From Tannerella sp. (GTDB lineage: Bacteria > Bacteroidota > Bacteroidia > Bacteroidales > Tannerellaceae): 39,231 nucleotides of DNA. Below, piece after piece: positions 8,359 through 16,230 of the stretch. Every line of letters begins with the position of its first letter. Position 1 is the stretch's first letter. Location of the stretch: positions 1 to 39,231 of the forward strand of contig JAITMM010000232.1 in NCBI GenBank assembly GCA_031277335.1, in the 5' to 3' direction. The notes under the pieces are model-generated. The model saw nothing but the letters and a program-made list of their open reading frames with translations. It had not been told where the DNA came from and searched no databases. The position numbers and the translations under genes are program-made.

Positions 8359-8390
8359 TAACTGAGTGATTGAATAACTGAATAATTGAT
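8359..8390 (+). repeat. Octamer array TAACTGAA-like, copy 1
   Basis: Four 8-bp units: TAACTGAG, TGATTGAA, TAACTGAA, TAATTGAT. Related arrays are at 20143-20168 and 29564-29595. It lies in the gldL-gldM gap, 8 bp upstream of the gldM start codon (read on the minus strand) and 3 bp from the palindrome at 8394. Confidence 0.75.
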
Positions 8391-8393
8391 TTA

Positions 8394-8421
8394 GTAGAGA
8401 CGTTGCGCGCAACGTCTCTAC
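8394..8421. repeat. 28-bp perfect palindrome, copy 2, inside the T9SS operon
   Basis: This is identical over all 28 bp to 5586-5613. It lies between gldL (whose stop is at 8431) and gldM (start 8351), so it should be transcribed within the operon and fold into a 12- to 14-bp hairpin. It has no T-tract on the minus strand, so stalling, processing or protection is more likely than termination. Confidence 0.9.
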
Positions 8422-8430
8422 AACCTTAAA

Positions 8431-9486
8431 TTATCTATATCCCCCCTGATACGGCGGTTGATACGGCGGTTGTTGCGGGGGATAGCCGGCAGACTGCACA
8501 TTGACGGTCATGGCCTGCAAGAGGCGGCTGTAGACCTGATTCAGTTGGGCGAGCAACTGCGCCATGCGTTCGTTCTCGTTGCGGAAGGTGGCGCTGTCGA
8601 CGATCGAGCTGTCATAGAGATCGCGGATGCGGTTCAGCCCGGCATTGATATGCAGGATGGTATCCATCTGAGAGCGGATGCCCGTCAGCTGGGTCTCGTA
8701 GAAATGATTCAGTCCGGCAAGGTTCTCATTGAGTTTGGACATGTTCTCGACATAGCTTTGCGGCTTTTCGTCGGCGTCGGCTTCGGACTGTCCGGTGATG
8801 GCCTTGCAGGAAGATACGAGCGAGTCGGTTACTTCCCCGAGAGAGCCGGTCATTTCGTTGAACTTCTCAAGATTTTGTGACACGGACGACATCCGGTCGA
8901 TATAGGACCGGGTGACTTCCGTCAGGTCGGCCATTTTAGAGATTTGTTCGGCGGCGCTGTTCAGTTTCTGAATGCTGAGTGCCAGCGCTTCGGTGTCTTC
9001 TTCCGACAGGTTGAGTCCCATGGCTGCCATTCCGGACTGGACACGAGCCTGCGGGGTTGGAGGCGCTGATGCAGACTGGGCTCCTTGATACGGGCGTCCA
9101 TCTCCGACAGGCGTTGCTCCGCCCATGATGATGGCCCCGCCGACATGCTGTTCGCCGCCGACGGTCATGCCTTCGACGGGCATGGCTCCGGCGACTGAAA
9201 AATCGGGACGGTCCATCGGGTTCTTCGATTTCAACACGGGGAAGACATCTTCCCAGTGATAGTCGCTCATCGGCAGCTCAAATCCGGACAGGATAAACAC
9301 CAGTGCCTCAAAACTTAACGACACACCCAATATCAGATTGGCGTGAGGCAGGTGCAAGATTTTAAACAGCGCTCCGACAATCACGACTGCCGCGCCCCAA
9401 CTGTAAGCCCTGGTAAGCCATCGCCTGCCTTTCTCGCTCGATAGCGCCATTTCAATCCAGTTCTTATACCTTCTATATTTCCCCAT
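8431..9486 (-). CDS. gldL: T9SS inner-membrane motor protein GldL/PorL
   Basis: GldL (PorL) carries the proton path of the T9SS motor. The 351-residue protein has two transmembrane helices near the N-terminus (WGAAVVIVGALFKILHL, about residues 30-46, and NLILGVSLSFEALVFILSGF, about 50-69). K42 in the first helix and E60 in the second correspond to the Lys/Glu pair known to matter for the motor in Flavobacterium GldL. The rest is cytoplasmic and helical (LSEEDTEALALSIQKLNSAAEQI, coiled-coil-like). The C-terminus is a short proline/glutamine/tyrosine-rich tail (YPPQQPPYQPPYQGGYR). It is longer than Flavobacterium GldL, as in other Bacteroidales. It lies 43 bp after gldK. Confidence 0.95.
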   Translation of the reverse strand: MGKYRRYKNWIEMALSSEKGRRWLTRAYSWGAAVVIVGALFKILHLPHANLILGVSLSFEALVFILSGFELPMSDYHWEDVFPVLKSKNPMDRPDFSVAGAMPVEGMTVGGEQHVGGAIIMGGATPVGDGRPYQGAQSASAPPTPQARVQSGMAAMGLNLSEEDTEALALSIQKLNSAAEQISKMADLTEVTRSYIDRMSSVSQNLEKFNEMTGSLGEVTDSLVSSCKAITGQSEADADEKPQSYVENMSKLNENLAGLNHFYETQLTGIRSQMDTILHINAGLNRIRDLYDSSIVDSATFRNENERMAQLLAQLNQVYSRLLQAMTVNVQSAGYPPQQPPYQPPYQGGYR

Positions 9487-9529
9487 GTTATATAAATTAC
9501 GAATTAAAAATCTAATATCTGAAAAACTA

Positions 9530-10966
9530 TTATTTCTTCCCCTTTTTCGAATTGGAGAAACCCACTTGTGTGCGCACAGTGCGAAAACCTATGTACGAGC
9601 GCGTCTCGTTTTGAAATTCAAACGTGCGCATGTCCGAGCGTATAAATTGCACCACATCTTTCCACGACCCTCCGCGCACGACTTTCTTTTTCATGTCATA
9701 AGGGTCTTCTTTCGCTGCATTGTAGTGTAAATCAGGGTTTATGTCGCTTGCCTGGCTTTGTCCCGATTCGGAATAGACGGACGAAGTCCATTCGGCCACA
9801 TTGCCTGCCATATCGAAAAGTCCGAACTCATTTGGCGAGAACGAGGCTACTCGTGAAGTGACAAGATGTCCGTCTTCGGGATAATTACCGTCGCCCGGCT
9901 TGAAATTGGCCATAAAGCAAAACTGCTCGTCCAATACATCCGATGCCCACGGGTATTTGTTCTCATTGATTCCTGCACGCGCCGCATATTCCCATTCGCC
10001 TTCGGTCGGGAGGCGGAAAGGTTCGATGGTCTGACCTTCGGGAATATTTGAAGAAGACTTGTAATAGTCTGTGCGCCAGATGCAAAATGCCGAAGCCTGC
10101 TCCCACGACACGCCTACTACGGGATAATCATCGTATCCGGGATGGTCAAAATAAAGTCGGAGATAAGGCTCGTTATACGCATTCTTGAAGTCATTTATCC
10201 AGCTTGTTTCGTCGGGATAGATATTTACGATATGCGTATGCAGGAAGTCGAAAGGCGAGCTAAGCGGACGTGTAATTGTCTCATTGACAACGCGTCCTTC
10301 CTGATCAATATACGCTGTGTCCTTCGAGATCATGACCACTTGGTTAGGGTCTACTACGATGTCAGTGTTCCTTTCCCTCGCGTAAGGGTCTAAGTTATTG
10401 CGGCGTAGCGCCTCGCTTGTGTAGTCAAACCATTCGTAGCGATAGAGCATTTGATTTTTGTCGAGGCTCTTTTCGCCAGTCACGGGATGGACGTAATAGA
10501 CGCTTTCGATGGCTCGCAGTTCGTCTTCATTTGCACGTCGCCACGGGATCGGTCGTGTCCAGTCGAGATGCGGCGTGACGGGATCGCCATAGCGGTCTTC
10601 GGTGATTTTGAAGAGGTCGTTGCCGCCGTAAGCCGGGTCGGCTAAGCGTTCGCGGATGATTGAATCGCGCACCCAATATACAAACTGGCGATATTTGGCG
10701 TTGGTGATTTCCGTCGCATCCATCCAGAATGATTCAAAGGAGACGCCTTTCGTCTCGGAGTTAAAGCCCCACAGGCTATCCTGATCGGCAGGTCCCATCT
10801 TGAACGATCCCCGCTTGATTAAAATCATCCCGTGAGGAGCCGGTTCATTGAACGAAGCCATCCTGACGCCTACAAGTTCGCCTCCATCTCCTGAAAAAAG
10901 TCTTCCACAAGATGTCAATATGGCGGTTGCCACAAGTATGCAAGCTATTTGTTTCATCATTTGCAT
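9530..10966 (-). CDS. gldK: T9SS lipoprotein GldK/PorK
   Basis: GldK (PorK) is an outer-membrane lipoprotein that forms the large periplasmic ring of the T9SS with GldN. The 478-residue protein starts with a lipoprotein signal whose lipobox ends LTSC (Cys20). The body is a formylglycine-generating-enzyme/sulfatase-modifying-factor fold: ILIKRGSFKMGPADQDSLWG, SFESFWMDATEITNAKYRQFVYW, PVVGVSWEQASAFCIWR, FRLPTEGEWEYAARAGI, NEFGLFDMAGNVAEWTSSVY, VVRGGSWKD and SYIGFRTVR. In the family this fold is structural rather than known to be catalytic. Methionines at residues 3 and 4 are alternative starts. It lies 20 bp after porP in the same operon. Confidence 0.96.
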   Translation of the reverse strand: MQMMKQIACILVATAILTSCGRLFSGDGGELVGVRMASFNEPAPHGMILIKRGSFKMGPADQDSLWGFNSETKGVSFESFWMDATEITNAKYRQFVYWVRDSIIRERLADPAYGGNDLFKITEDRYGDPVTPHLDWTRPIPWRRANEDELRAIESVYYVHPVTGEKSLDKNQMLYRYEWFDYTSEALRRNNLDPYARERNTDIVVDPNQVVMISKDTAYIDQEGRVVNETITRPLSSPFDFLHTHIVNIYPDETSWINDFKNAYNEPYLRLYFDHPGYDDYPVVGVSWEQASAFCIWRTDYYKSSSNIPEGQTIEPFRLPTEGEWEYAARAGINENKYPWASDVLDEQFCFMANFKPGDGNYPEDGHLVTSRVASFSPNEFGLFDMAGNVAEWTSSVYSESGQSQASDINPDLHYNAAKEDPYDMKKKVVRGGSWKDVVQFIRSDMRTFEFQNETRSYIGFRTVRTQVGFSNSKKGKK

Positions 10967-10986
10967 TTCTACTTATTGATTTATCT

Positions 10987-11934
10987 CTATAAGATACGTA
11001 TACTTTTATGTCTATTTCTCTTTCCCTTAGGTTTCTCTAATTCAATCTGATACGATAACATCAATTCATGGCTTCCCATTTTTGAGATGACCGTAGTGGG
11101 AAAATCATACGCATATCCGAAGCGGACGCGTTTGATATTTGCCCCCAAAAACAAGATGACTGCATTGATGCCGGCCATATCGTCGATTCTAATTCCTAAT
11201 CCTCCGTTATACATTTTGTTATATACAAGTCTCGCCGTGACGTCGCCGGCTGCCATTTGCAGATTGGTTTGCACGAACAGCGAAGGTTGCAACTCAAATA
11301 ACGGATTCCTTGTCAGAATATTGTATCCAAACGTTATATTATAAACGCGGTCAATCTTCATCTCCATATTTTCTTCGAGGCTGATTTTAGGAGCCATCAG
11401 GTGGGCAGATGATATTCCGAAATATAGTTTGTCGGTTGAATAATACAATCCCAAAGCTATGTCGAGCGTCTTGCCGTTGACCGATGATTGCGCTATGATG
11501 GGGTCTTCTTCTTCGGCTTCGCCCAACTTCACGGAATCACCTCTGAATGTTTCACTTAGAAAACCGATTTGCAGGCCTGCGCTCAAGATGCCTTTCCCTA
11601 ATTTCTTCTTATAGGCATATTGTGCGCCGAAATTGATTCGCTGAAACAGGCTGCTTGCCTTGTCATAACTTGCTATGATGCCGATGCCGTGTTCTTTTCT
11701 GCCGTATTTCCATGGCATATCGGCGGCGACGAAAGCTGTCATCGGAGCATTATTAATTGCTCCGATCCATTGCAAGCGGCTTTGCGTCAGCACGTTCATT
11801 GCTCCTGACGTCCCGGCGTAGGCCGGATTATAGTATCCCATTGCCGTAAAATACTGGCTGAAGCCGACCTCCTGTTGGGCTTGCATCATTGAACAAAGAC
11901 AACAACATATTATAATATACTCAAATCGTTTCAT
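10987..11934 (-). CDS. porP: PorP/SprF family T9SS outer-membrane protein
   Basis: PorP is an outer-membrane barrel associated with the GldK ring. I place the start at 11934 (MKRFEYIIICCCLC to MQAQ, a good signal peptide, 315 residues in all). The open frame extends 45 codons further upstream, but that part would put a charged, non-hydrophobic stretch ahead of the signal peptide. The family signature follows directly: FSQYFTAMGYYNPAYAGTSGAMNVLTQSRLQW, then GIGIIASYDKASSLFQRINFGAQYAY, a TLDIALGLYYSTDKLYFGISSAHL strand pair, and a C-terminal barrel region (IKRVRFGYAYDFPTTVI). It heads the porP-gldKLMN operon, the same order as in Porphyromonas gingivalis. Confidence 0.93.
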   Translation of the reverse strand: MKRFEYIIICCCLCSMMQAQQEVGFSQYFTAMGYYNPAYAGTSGAMNVLTQSRLQWIGAINNAPMTAFVAADMPWKYGRKEHGIGIIASYDKASSLFQRINFGAQYAYKKKLGKGILSAGLQIGFLSETFRGDSVKLGEAEEEDPIIAQSSVNGKTLDIALGLYYSTDKLYFGISSAHLMAPKISLEENMEMKIDRVYNITFGYNILTRNPLFELQPSLFVQTNLQMAAGDVTARLVYNKMYNGGLGIRIDDMAGINAVILFLGANIKRVRFGYAYDFPTTVISKMGSHELMLSYQIELEKPKGKRNRHKSIRIL

Positions 11935-12136
11935 TTCCTGACGGGAAGGAACATCGTTAGTGAATATGTATAACTCTAATACCCGCCATATTATTGTATT
12001 TTGGGCGAAAAAATGATGTGATAATGTGGTGTAAGGTTCGATTAAGGCTCTATCGTGCCCATACGGCACAGATCAGGCCTGCGCCGCGATATGATTTGTC
12101 ATTGGTAATGCGACGTTTAGCCGCATGAATAACATC

Positions 12137-12358
12137 CTAATACTCCTCTTCGTTGAAGAAGAAATCTTCCTTGCTTGGATAATCGGGCCAAATATCCTCC
12201 ATACATTCGTATATTTCGCCTTCATCTTCCATCTCTTGCAGATTTTCAATTACTTCCAACGATGCACCTGAGCGTTGTGCATAGTCGATTAGTTCATCTT
12301 TTGTAGCCGGCCAGGGAGCGTCTTCCAATTTTGAGGCCAATTCTAAAGTCCAATACAT
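12137..12358 (-). CDS. DUF2795 family small acidic protein
   Basis: A 73-residue protein of the DUF2795 family, widely conserved in Bacteroidota and of unknown function. Recognisable parts are YWTLELASKLEDAPWPATKDELIDYAQRSGA, EVIENLQEMEDEGEIYE and the very acidic, aromatic end (DIWPDYPSKEDFFFNEEEY). It has no signal peptide or membrane segment, so it is cytoplasmic. A near-consensus promoter lies 70-100 bp upstream, so it should be well expressed. It is 202 bp ahead of porP on the same strand. No clear terminator separates them, so read-through into the T9SS operon is possible. Confidence 0.9.
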   Translation of the reverse strand: MYWTLELASKLEDAPWPATKDELIDYAQRSGASLEVIENLQEMEDEGEIYECMEDIWPDYPSKEDFFFNEEEY

Positions 12359-12427
12359 AATCTGTTTTTACAGAAAAATATTAATAATAAGACTAATTTT
12401 TTAAAAAAATATTGTAAAATAAGGGTG

Positions 12428-12458
12428 CAAAAGTATACATTTATTTATATATATCAAA
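12428..12458 (-). promoter_or_regulatory. Full Bacteroidota promoter, TTTG-N19-TACTTTTG
   Basis: On the minus strand TTTG (12458-12455) and TACTTTTG (12435-12428) are separated by 19 bp, an exact match to the Bacteroidota housekeeping consensus in both boxes and spacing. Transcription should start near 12421, giving the DUF2795 gene a leader of about 63 nt. The -33 box overlaps the stop codon of the adenosyltransferase gene. Confidence 0.8.
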
Positions 12459-13014
12459 CTTTTGACCATGTTTTTTGATCAATTCTATTGATAAAAAGTT
12501 CGTACCTTGCTATAACAAACAGTAAATCAGAGAGTCTGTTGATGTATATCAAAACGGATTCATCTACCGGAAACGATTCGTTCAGGCGATAAATAGCCCG
12601 TTCGGCTCTTCGACAGACTGTCCTGCTGACATGCGCGAGCGCAGCTGAACGGCAGCCTTGAGGCAAAATAAATTCTCTCAGCGCCGGAAGTTCGCCGTCC
12701 AGCGCATCTATGGACTGTTCCAACGTGCGGATATGTTCAGCCGTTATCAGGCTGTTTGGCTTCAGCGTCGTCTTTTCCGTATCTGTTGCCAGATAGGCTG
12801 ATAGCGTAAAGAGGTCTTGCTGAAGTGTTTGCAGCAACGTTGCCATACGTGTTCCATCTATTTCGACGAGCAACAGCCCTATAAACGAATTTAATTCGTC
12901 AATCGTCCCGTAAGCCTCCAGACGAGGGTGCGTCTTGGAAACGCGGACACCGCCGACAAGCGACGTCATGCCATGGTCACCGCCACCTGTATATATTTTT
13001 ATTTTTTCCTTCAT
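12454..13014 (-). CDS. PduO-type ATP:cob(I)alamin adenosyltransferase
   Basis: The enzyme transfers the adenosyl group of ATP to cob(I)alamin, making adenosylcobalamin. The 186-residue protein shows the PduO/MMAB family motifs in order: IYTGGGDHGMTSLVGGVRVSK at residues 7-27 (ATP-binding N-terminus), HPRLEAYGTIDELNSFIGLL, and near the C-terminus FILPQGCRSAALAHVSRTVCRRAERAIY. The remainder is helical, as expected for a trimeric four-helix bundle. The start codon overlaps the stop of the upstream DUF5106 gene by 4 bp, so the two are translationally coupled. No cobalamin riboswitch is seen in the flanking non-coding DNA. Confidence 0.95.
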   Translation of the reverse strand: MKEKIKIYTGGGDHGMTSLVGGVRVSKTHPRLEAYGTIDELNSFIGLLLVEIDGTRMATLLQTLQQDLFTLSAYLATDTEKTTLKPNSLITAEHIRTLEQSIDALDGELPALREFILPQGCRSAALAHVSRTVCRRAERAIYRLNESFPVDESVLIYINRLSDLLFVIARYELFINRIDQKTWSKV

Positions 13015-13976
13015 TGTGCCTGCTGATTCAGAATCGTGTTCAGATACGCTTCCACATAATTGAACTGCTGCTCTTTCATTATGACCATATAATTTCTATC
13101 CAATAGATAAAGTGTTGGGATAGACTGTAATATATATGTTCCTAATCTGCCTATTTCCTCGTCGTGGTCATATCCGTTGATCCACGAAGACGGCACTTGA
13201 GGCAAAGATTTTTTCCAGCCTTCCATATTGGCGCCGGGATAGATTGCTAAGATGGCCAGCTTCTTGCGCGTTTGCATTTCCTTTATGACAGTTGATTGGC
13301 TCATCAACTGTTTAAGTACATTACAATCAGCACATTCAAAATCATAAAAGACGACCAGGATATAATCCGCCTTGATGTTCGTGAGAGAGTCTCTCGCCCC
13401 GGAAGGACGTGTGAAATGTATGTTTGTAGCCGTAGTGGAAGGGCGATTCTTATTCAGCAGCGGCAACAGTGTTTTCGGACGCAGCTTTCGTTGTTCGTCA
13501 AGACTTTTGGAGGATATAATATGCTCTAATACAGGTATATATAACTCCTCATTGCGCAGCGTCGACGACGGACTGGAGAGATAATACTCCATTTTGGAAT
13601 AGAAAAAGGCGTACATGGCCTGATTGCCGTCAGCCTTATCGAGCAGTTGACTTATACCCTTGCAAATCACATCATAAGATGAATAGGGGAGGATAGACAG
13701 ATATTCGAACAATGCTTGTTCGGTCAATGATTCGTAGCTGCCTACCCATGACGTGTCGGCAAAGTCGAAATTATCCCAATAGTGAATGGCTAAAAACTCG
13801 GCTTGCGACCTCTGATCAGTGGCAATAACCGGCAGGCTCACCTTCGGGAAATTCCTCTGCCCCGGCTTATTTGAATTACCGACGCACGCGGCGAGCAAAA
13901 TTAAGCCGGTTAATAAGCAGAAAAGCATTGATTTATGATATCGCTTTACTGCATAACGTGAATATATATTGTGCAT
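13011..13976 (-). CDS. DUF5106 lipoprotein with thioredoxin-like domain
   Basis: A 321-residue predicted lipoprotein. The N-terminus has basic residues, a hydrophobic core (MLFCLLTGLILLAAC) and a lipobox ending in Cys31. The next 150 residues resemble the DUF5106 region found in Bacteroidota thiol-disulfide proteins (QAEFLAIHYWDNFDFADTSW, then MYAFFYSKMEYYLSSPSS). The C-terminal third is thioredoxin-like: YILVVFYDFECADCNVLKQLM with the redox pair C215-A-D-C218, then SIPTLYLLDRN carrying the cis-proline strand. A role in periplasmic thiol exchange is inferred. A second ATG at 13928 would leave a signal without basic residues, so I keep 13976. It lies 13 bp after the DUF3868/OmpA gene. Confidence 0.85.
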   Translation of the reverse strand: MHNIYSRYAVKRYHKSMLFCLLTGLILLAACVGNSNKPGQRNFPKVSLPVIATDQRSQAEFLAIHYWDNFDFADTSWVGSYESLTEQALFEYLSILPYSSYDVICKGISQLLDKADGNQAMYAFFYSKMEYYLSSPSSTLRNEELYIPVLEHIISSKSLDEQRKLRPKTLLPLLNKNRPSTTATNIHFTRPSGARDSLTNIKADYILVVFYDFECADCNVLKQLMSQSTVIKEMQTRKKLAILAIYPGANMEGWKKSLPQVPSSWINGYDHDEEIGRLGTYILQSIPTLYLLDRNYMVIMKEQQFNYVEAYLNTILNQQAQ

Positions 13977-13989
13977 TATTTTTGTTTTG

Positions 13990-15513
13990 TTATCTATAAC
14001 TTTTCTTCTCCAATTCGCGCAGATTATGAGTTGCTTCGTTCGAGCCTGCAGTATGTGCCTTAATGAAGTATTCCTCAGCCATTCTGTAGTCTCCTTTTAA
14101 TGTGCAGAGCGCACCCATACAGTTGGCGTATTCGGCTGAGCTTGTGTTCTGAACCTTTTTCAGGTATTCTTCAGCCAGGGTAGGATTGCCTTCAGCCAAA
14201 GATGCCGATGCTGCATTCTGATTGGCTATTTCGTTGTCAGGGAATTGTCGGCCTGCCGTGATAAAAATCTGATTAAATTCATGGCTGCCTTGAGGATATG
14301 TCTGTGCTACTTGATACATCTCATACTGGCTCAGAAGCTTGGAGTTGTCGTTCAACCGTCTTCTGCCTTCTTCAATTGTGAAATTGCGTACATTATAATT
14401 AACTTGGCAGTCGACGCGCCTCAACTGAGGATACAAGTCACGATAAATCTGACGGTAAGGCGCTCCGTTTCCAAGACTTACTATTCTTTGTTCGCGTACG
14501 TCCAAGTCTTGTACCGTATTGATAGTGAGAATGATATCGCTTTTATAATCAACATTATAGTCGGACAGTAACGTTTTCAGCCCATCCCAGTCTTCGCCTC
14601 CTACACCCGTCAGAAATGCGTTTGAAGGAATATTTGTCAGCATGCGTGCGAAATAATCGCGCATTGCCGTAGCGCGTGCACGGGCAAGTTCGTAGTTTTT
14701 CTGCGACGACCCTTCGGGCGATGCATATCCGCGCATTTCTATGTTGGTCACGACGACGTCCGGGTCTGACGATATCATGAAAATCATCTGATTAACCTTG
14801 TCCAATTCCTGAGTATTATTACGATATGAAGGCGTTATGGCGCTGCCTCCCTGCGGGAATTCAAGGAAAGCTTTCCCAATGTCGTAACGTTTCTTTTCAA
14901 TCTCCTGTTCGGGGACGATGTAATTGAATTTGAATTGAGGCTGAATATCGACGTTTGTCCTGACAGGCTCCGGTATAGGCTCCGGTCTTGGTCTCGGAAC
15001 GGGATTCTCAAATGTAATGGTACTCTGCGTCATCCTCAATTGCTCGTTGCAGCAACCCGACGTCTCTTCGCGGAGGCTGACGGTGGCGTCGTCCATCCAA
15101 TTTCTGTAGGCCACCGAAACGGAATACACTATCTGCAAGTTGCGATTGAATTTTTCTATCGCATAAATAGGATAATTCCTGTTGTCTCCTACTTGATTAG
15201 CCATCGTGACAACGGGAGGCGCTTTGCTCAATGCTTCTGCCCTGCGGTCGGCTTTGAGACGGCCTGAGCCTTTGATTATCAGCTTTGGAAGTTCATATTG
15301 TTCCTGCTGCCCGACTATGATCGGTGTATACGTGATGCTTTCGATGCTTCGCATTTGAAGCGTGCTCATGTCGAATACCATTTCTATAAGCATCAACTCT
15401 CCGTTTTTAGCCAACTGTTTGGGCAACACGCGCATTTGCCCGGGTTGCTGTGCATACGATGCCATGCATCCCACAAGTAAATTCAGTATTATAAAAGATA
15501 ATGTCTTTTTCAT
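13990..15513 (-). CDS. DUF3868 protein with C-terminal OmpA-like domain
   Basis: A 507-residue envelope protein with a signal peptide (MKKTLSFIILNLL to SYAQ). The N-terminal half matches DUF3868 (beta-rich, MRVLPKQLAKNGELMLIEMVFDM and VSVAYRNWMDDATVSLREETSGCC). A proline-rich linker (VPRPRPEPIPEPV) leads to an OmpA-type peptidoglycan-binding domain: VVVTNIEMRGYASPEGSSQKNYELARARATAMRDYF, about residues 255-290. The last 100 residues look like TPR-type helices (NQNAASASLAEGNPTLAEEYLKKVQ, then KGDYRMAEEYFIKAH). It lies 20 bp after a DUF3575 gene. That pair normally opens Bacteroidota fimbrial (Mfa/Fim-type) loci, but no fimbrillin genes follow here. Confidence 0.87.
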   Translation of the reverse strand: MKKTLSFIILNLLVGCMASYAQQPGQMRVLPKQLAKNGELMLIEMVFDMSTLQMRSIESITYTPIIVGQQEQYELPKLIIKGSGRLKADRRAEALSKAPPVVTMANQVGDNRNYPIYAIEKFNRNLQIVYSVSVAYRNWMDDATVSLREETSGCCNEQLRMTQSTITFENPVPRPRPEPIPEPVRTNVDIQPQFKFNYIVPEQEIEKKRYDIGKAFLEFPQGGSAITPSYRNNTQELDKVNQMIFMISSDPDVVVTNIEMRGYASPEGSSQKNYELARARATAMRDYFARMLTNIPSNAFLTGVGGEDWDGLKTLLSDYNVDYKSDIILTINTVQDLDVREQRIVSLGNGAPYRQIYRDLYPQLRRVDCQVNYNVRNFTIEEGRRRLNDNSKLLSQYEMYQVAQTYPQGSHEFNQIFITAGRQFPDNEIANQNAASASLAEGNPTLAEEYLKKVQNTSSAEYANCMGALCTLKGDYRMAEEYFIKAHTAGSNEATHNLRELEKKSYR

Positions 15514-15533
15514 TTTTTACCTCCTTTCTTTTA

Positions 15534-16160
15534 TTAATATAGCATAAACACAAGAGAGACTGCGGCTTTTGTCGGGCCGAAATAATGCATCGAGTAGTCG
15601 TTGCGATCTTTCTCGTCTGAGTTGGTGGACTTTGTATAACGATTATACTTGTCATACTGCAAATATGCATATCCCAGTCCGAGCGAAAATTCGAGACTCA
15701 ACCTGTTGTTGAGTATCAGATGATACCCGTAGGATACGCCTGCTCCGGCCAGCCATCCTTCAAAACGCTTTTCCTGAAGCCCCTTTTCGCTCCATCCGTC
15801 AGGCAAAAAAGACAATCCGCCGACGTTAAAGCCTCCGCCGTGCAGATGTGCTCCAAAAAAATGACCGTTGAAGGTCTCGCATGTCCACCAGCGCAATTCG
15901 GGTTGCAACATCCAGTGTTTGATGATGGCATCATACGAGTGGAGAACCACGCCCGAAGTGTTTACCTGCTCTTGAGGGAAACCCCAGGGATTGAAATTAC
16001 CACTGATATCAAGAGTCAATTTGTCCGTCAATGCAAATTCGACACCGAGATTAATGGTGGAAGTAGCATCGTACAAGAGATTACTCTTTAACGCAACATT
16101 CTGACTATAACCATATTGAATAGCCAGGCACATTCCAAATAACAATATCAACTTCTTCAT
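15534..16160 (-). CDS. DUF3575 outer-membrane beta-barrel protein
   Basis: A 208-residue predicted outer-membrane barrel of the DUF3575 family. A signal peptide (MKKLILLFGMCLAI to GYSQ) is followed by the family motifs NVALKSNLLYDATSTINLGVEFAL, LTLDISGNFNPW, KHWMLQPELRWWTCETFNGHFFGAHLHGG and LSLEFSLGLGYAYLQYDKYNRY, ending in a barrel-type SLVFMLY terminus. I choose the ATG at 16160. An in-frame ATG at 16205 would add 15 residues but lies upstream of a TACATTTG promoter box at 16179-16186. It is the first gene of the unit DUF3575, DUF3868/OmpA, DUF5106-Trx, adenosyltransferase. Function is unknown. Homologues sit upstream of fimbrial genes. Confidence 0.88.
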   Translation of the reverse strand: MKKLILLFGMCLAIQYGYSQNVALKSNLLYDATSTINLGVEFALTDKLTLDISGNFNPWGFPQEQVNTSGVVLHSYDAIIKHWMLQPELRWWTCETFNGHFFGAHLHGGGFNVGGLSFLPDGWSEKGLQEKRFEGWLAGAGVSYGYHLILNNRLSLEFSLGLGYAYLQYDKYNRYTKSTNSDEKDRNDYSMHYFGPTKAAVSLVFMLY

Positions 16161-16178
16161 AAGATAAGGAATTTGGGA

Positions 16179-16186
16179 CAAATGTA
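16179..16186 (-). promoter_or_regulatory. -7 box for the DUF3575 operon (TACATTTG)
   Basis: The plus strand CAAATGTA reads TACATTTG on the minus strand, matching TAnnTTTG. A TTG lies about 16 bp upstream, closer than ideal. Transcription would start near 16172, about 12 nt before the ATG at 16160, which decides the start codon choice. Confidence 0.55.
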
Positions 16187-16230
16187 ATAATCTTTTTTTA
16201 AACAATCATTTAGTTTATTAAAATTTTATG

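Noticed and set aside
11935-12069. Longer start for porP (45 extra codons)
   Set aside because: The extension puts a charged, non-hydrophobic stretch in front of a clear signal peptide that begins at 11934.
12359-13014. Cobalamin riboswitch linked to the adenosyltransferase gene
   Set aside because: The gene has no leader of its own (it overlaps the upstream gene) and no B12-box-like sequence is seen in the nearby non-coding DNA.
13990-16160. A complete fimbrial locus
   Set aside because: Only the DUF3575 and DUF3868 genes are present. No Mfa/FimA-type fimbrillin or anchor gene occurs on either side.
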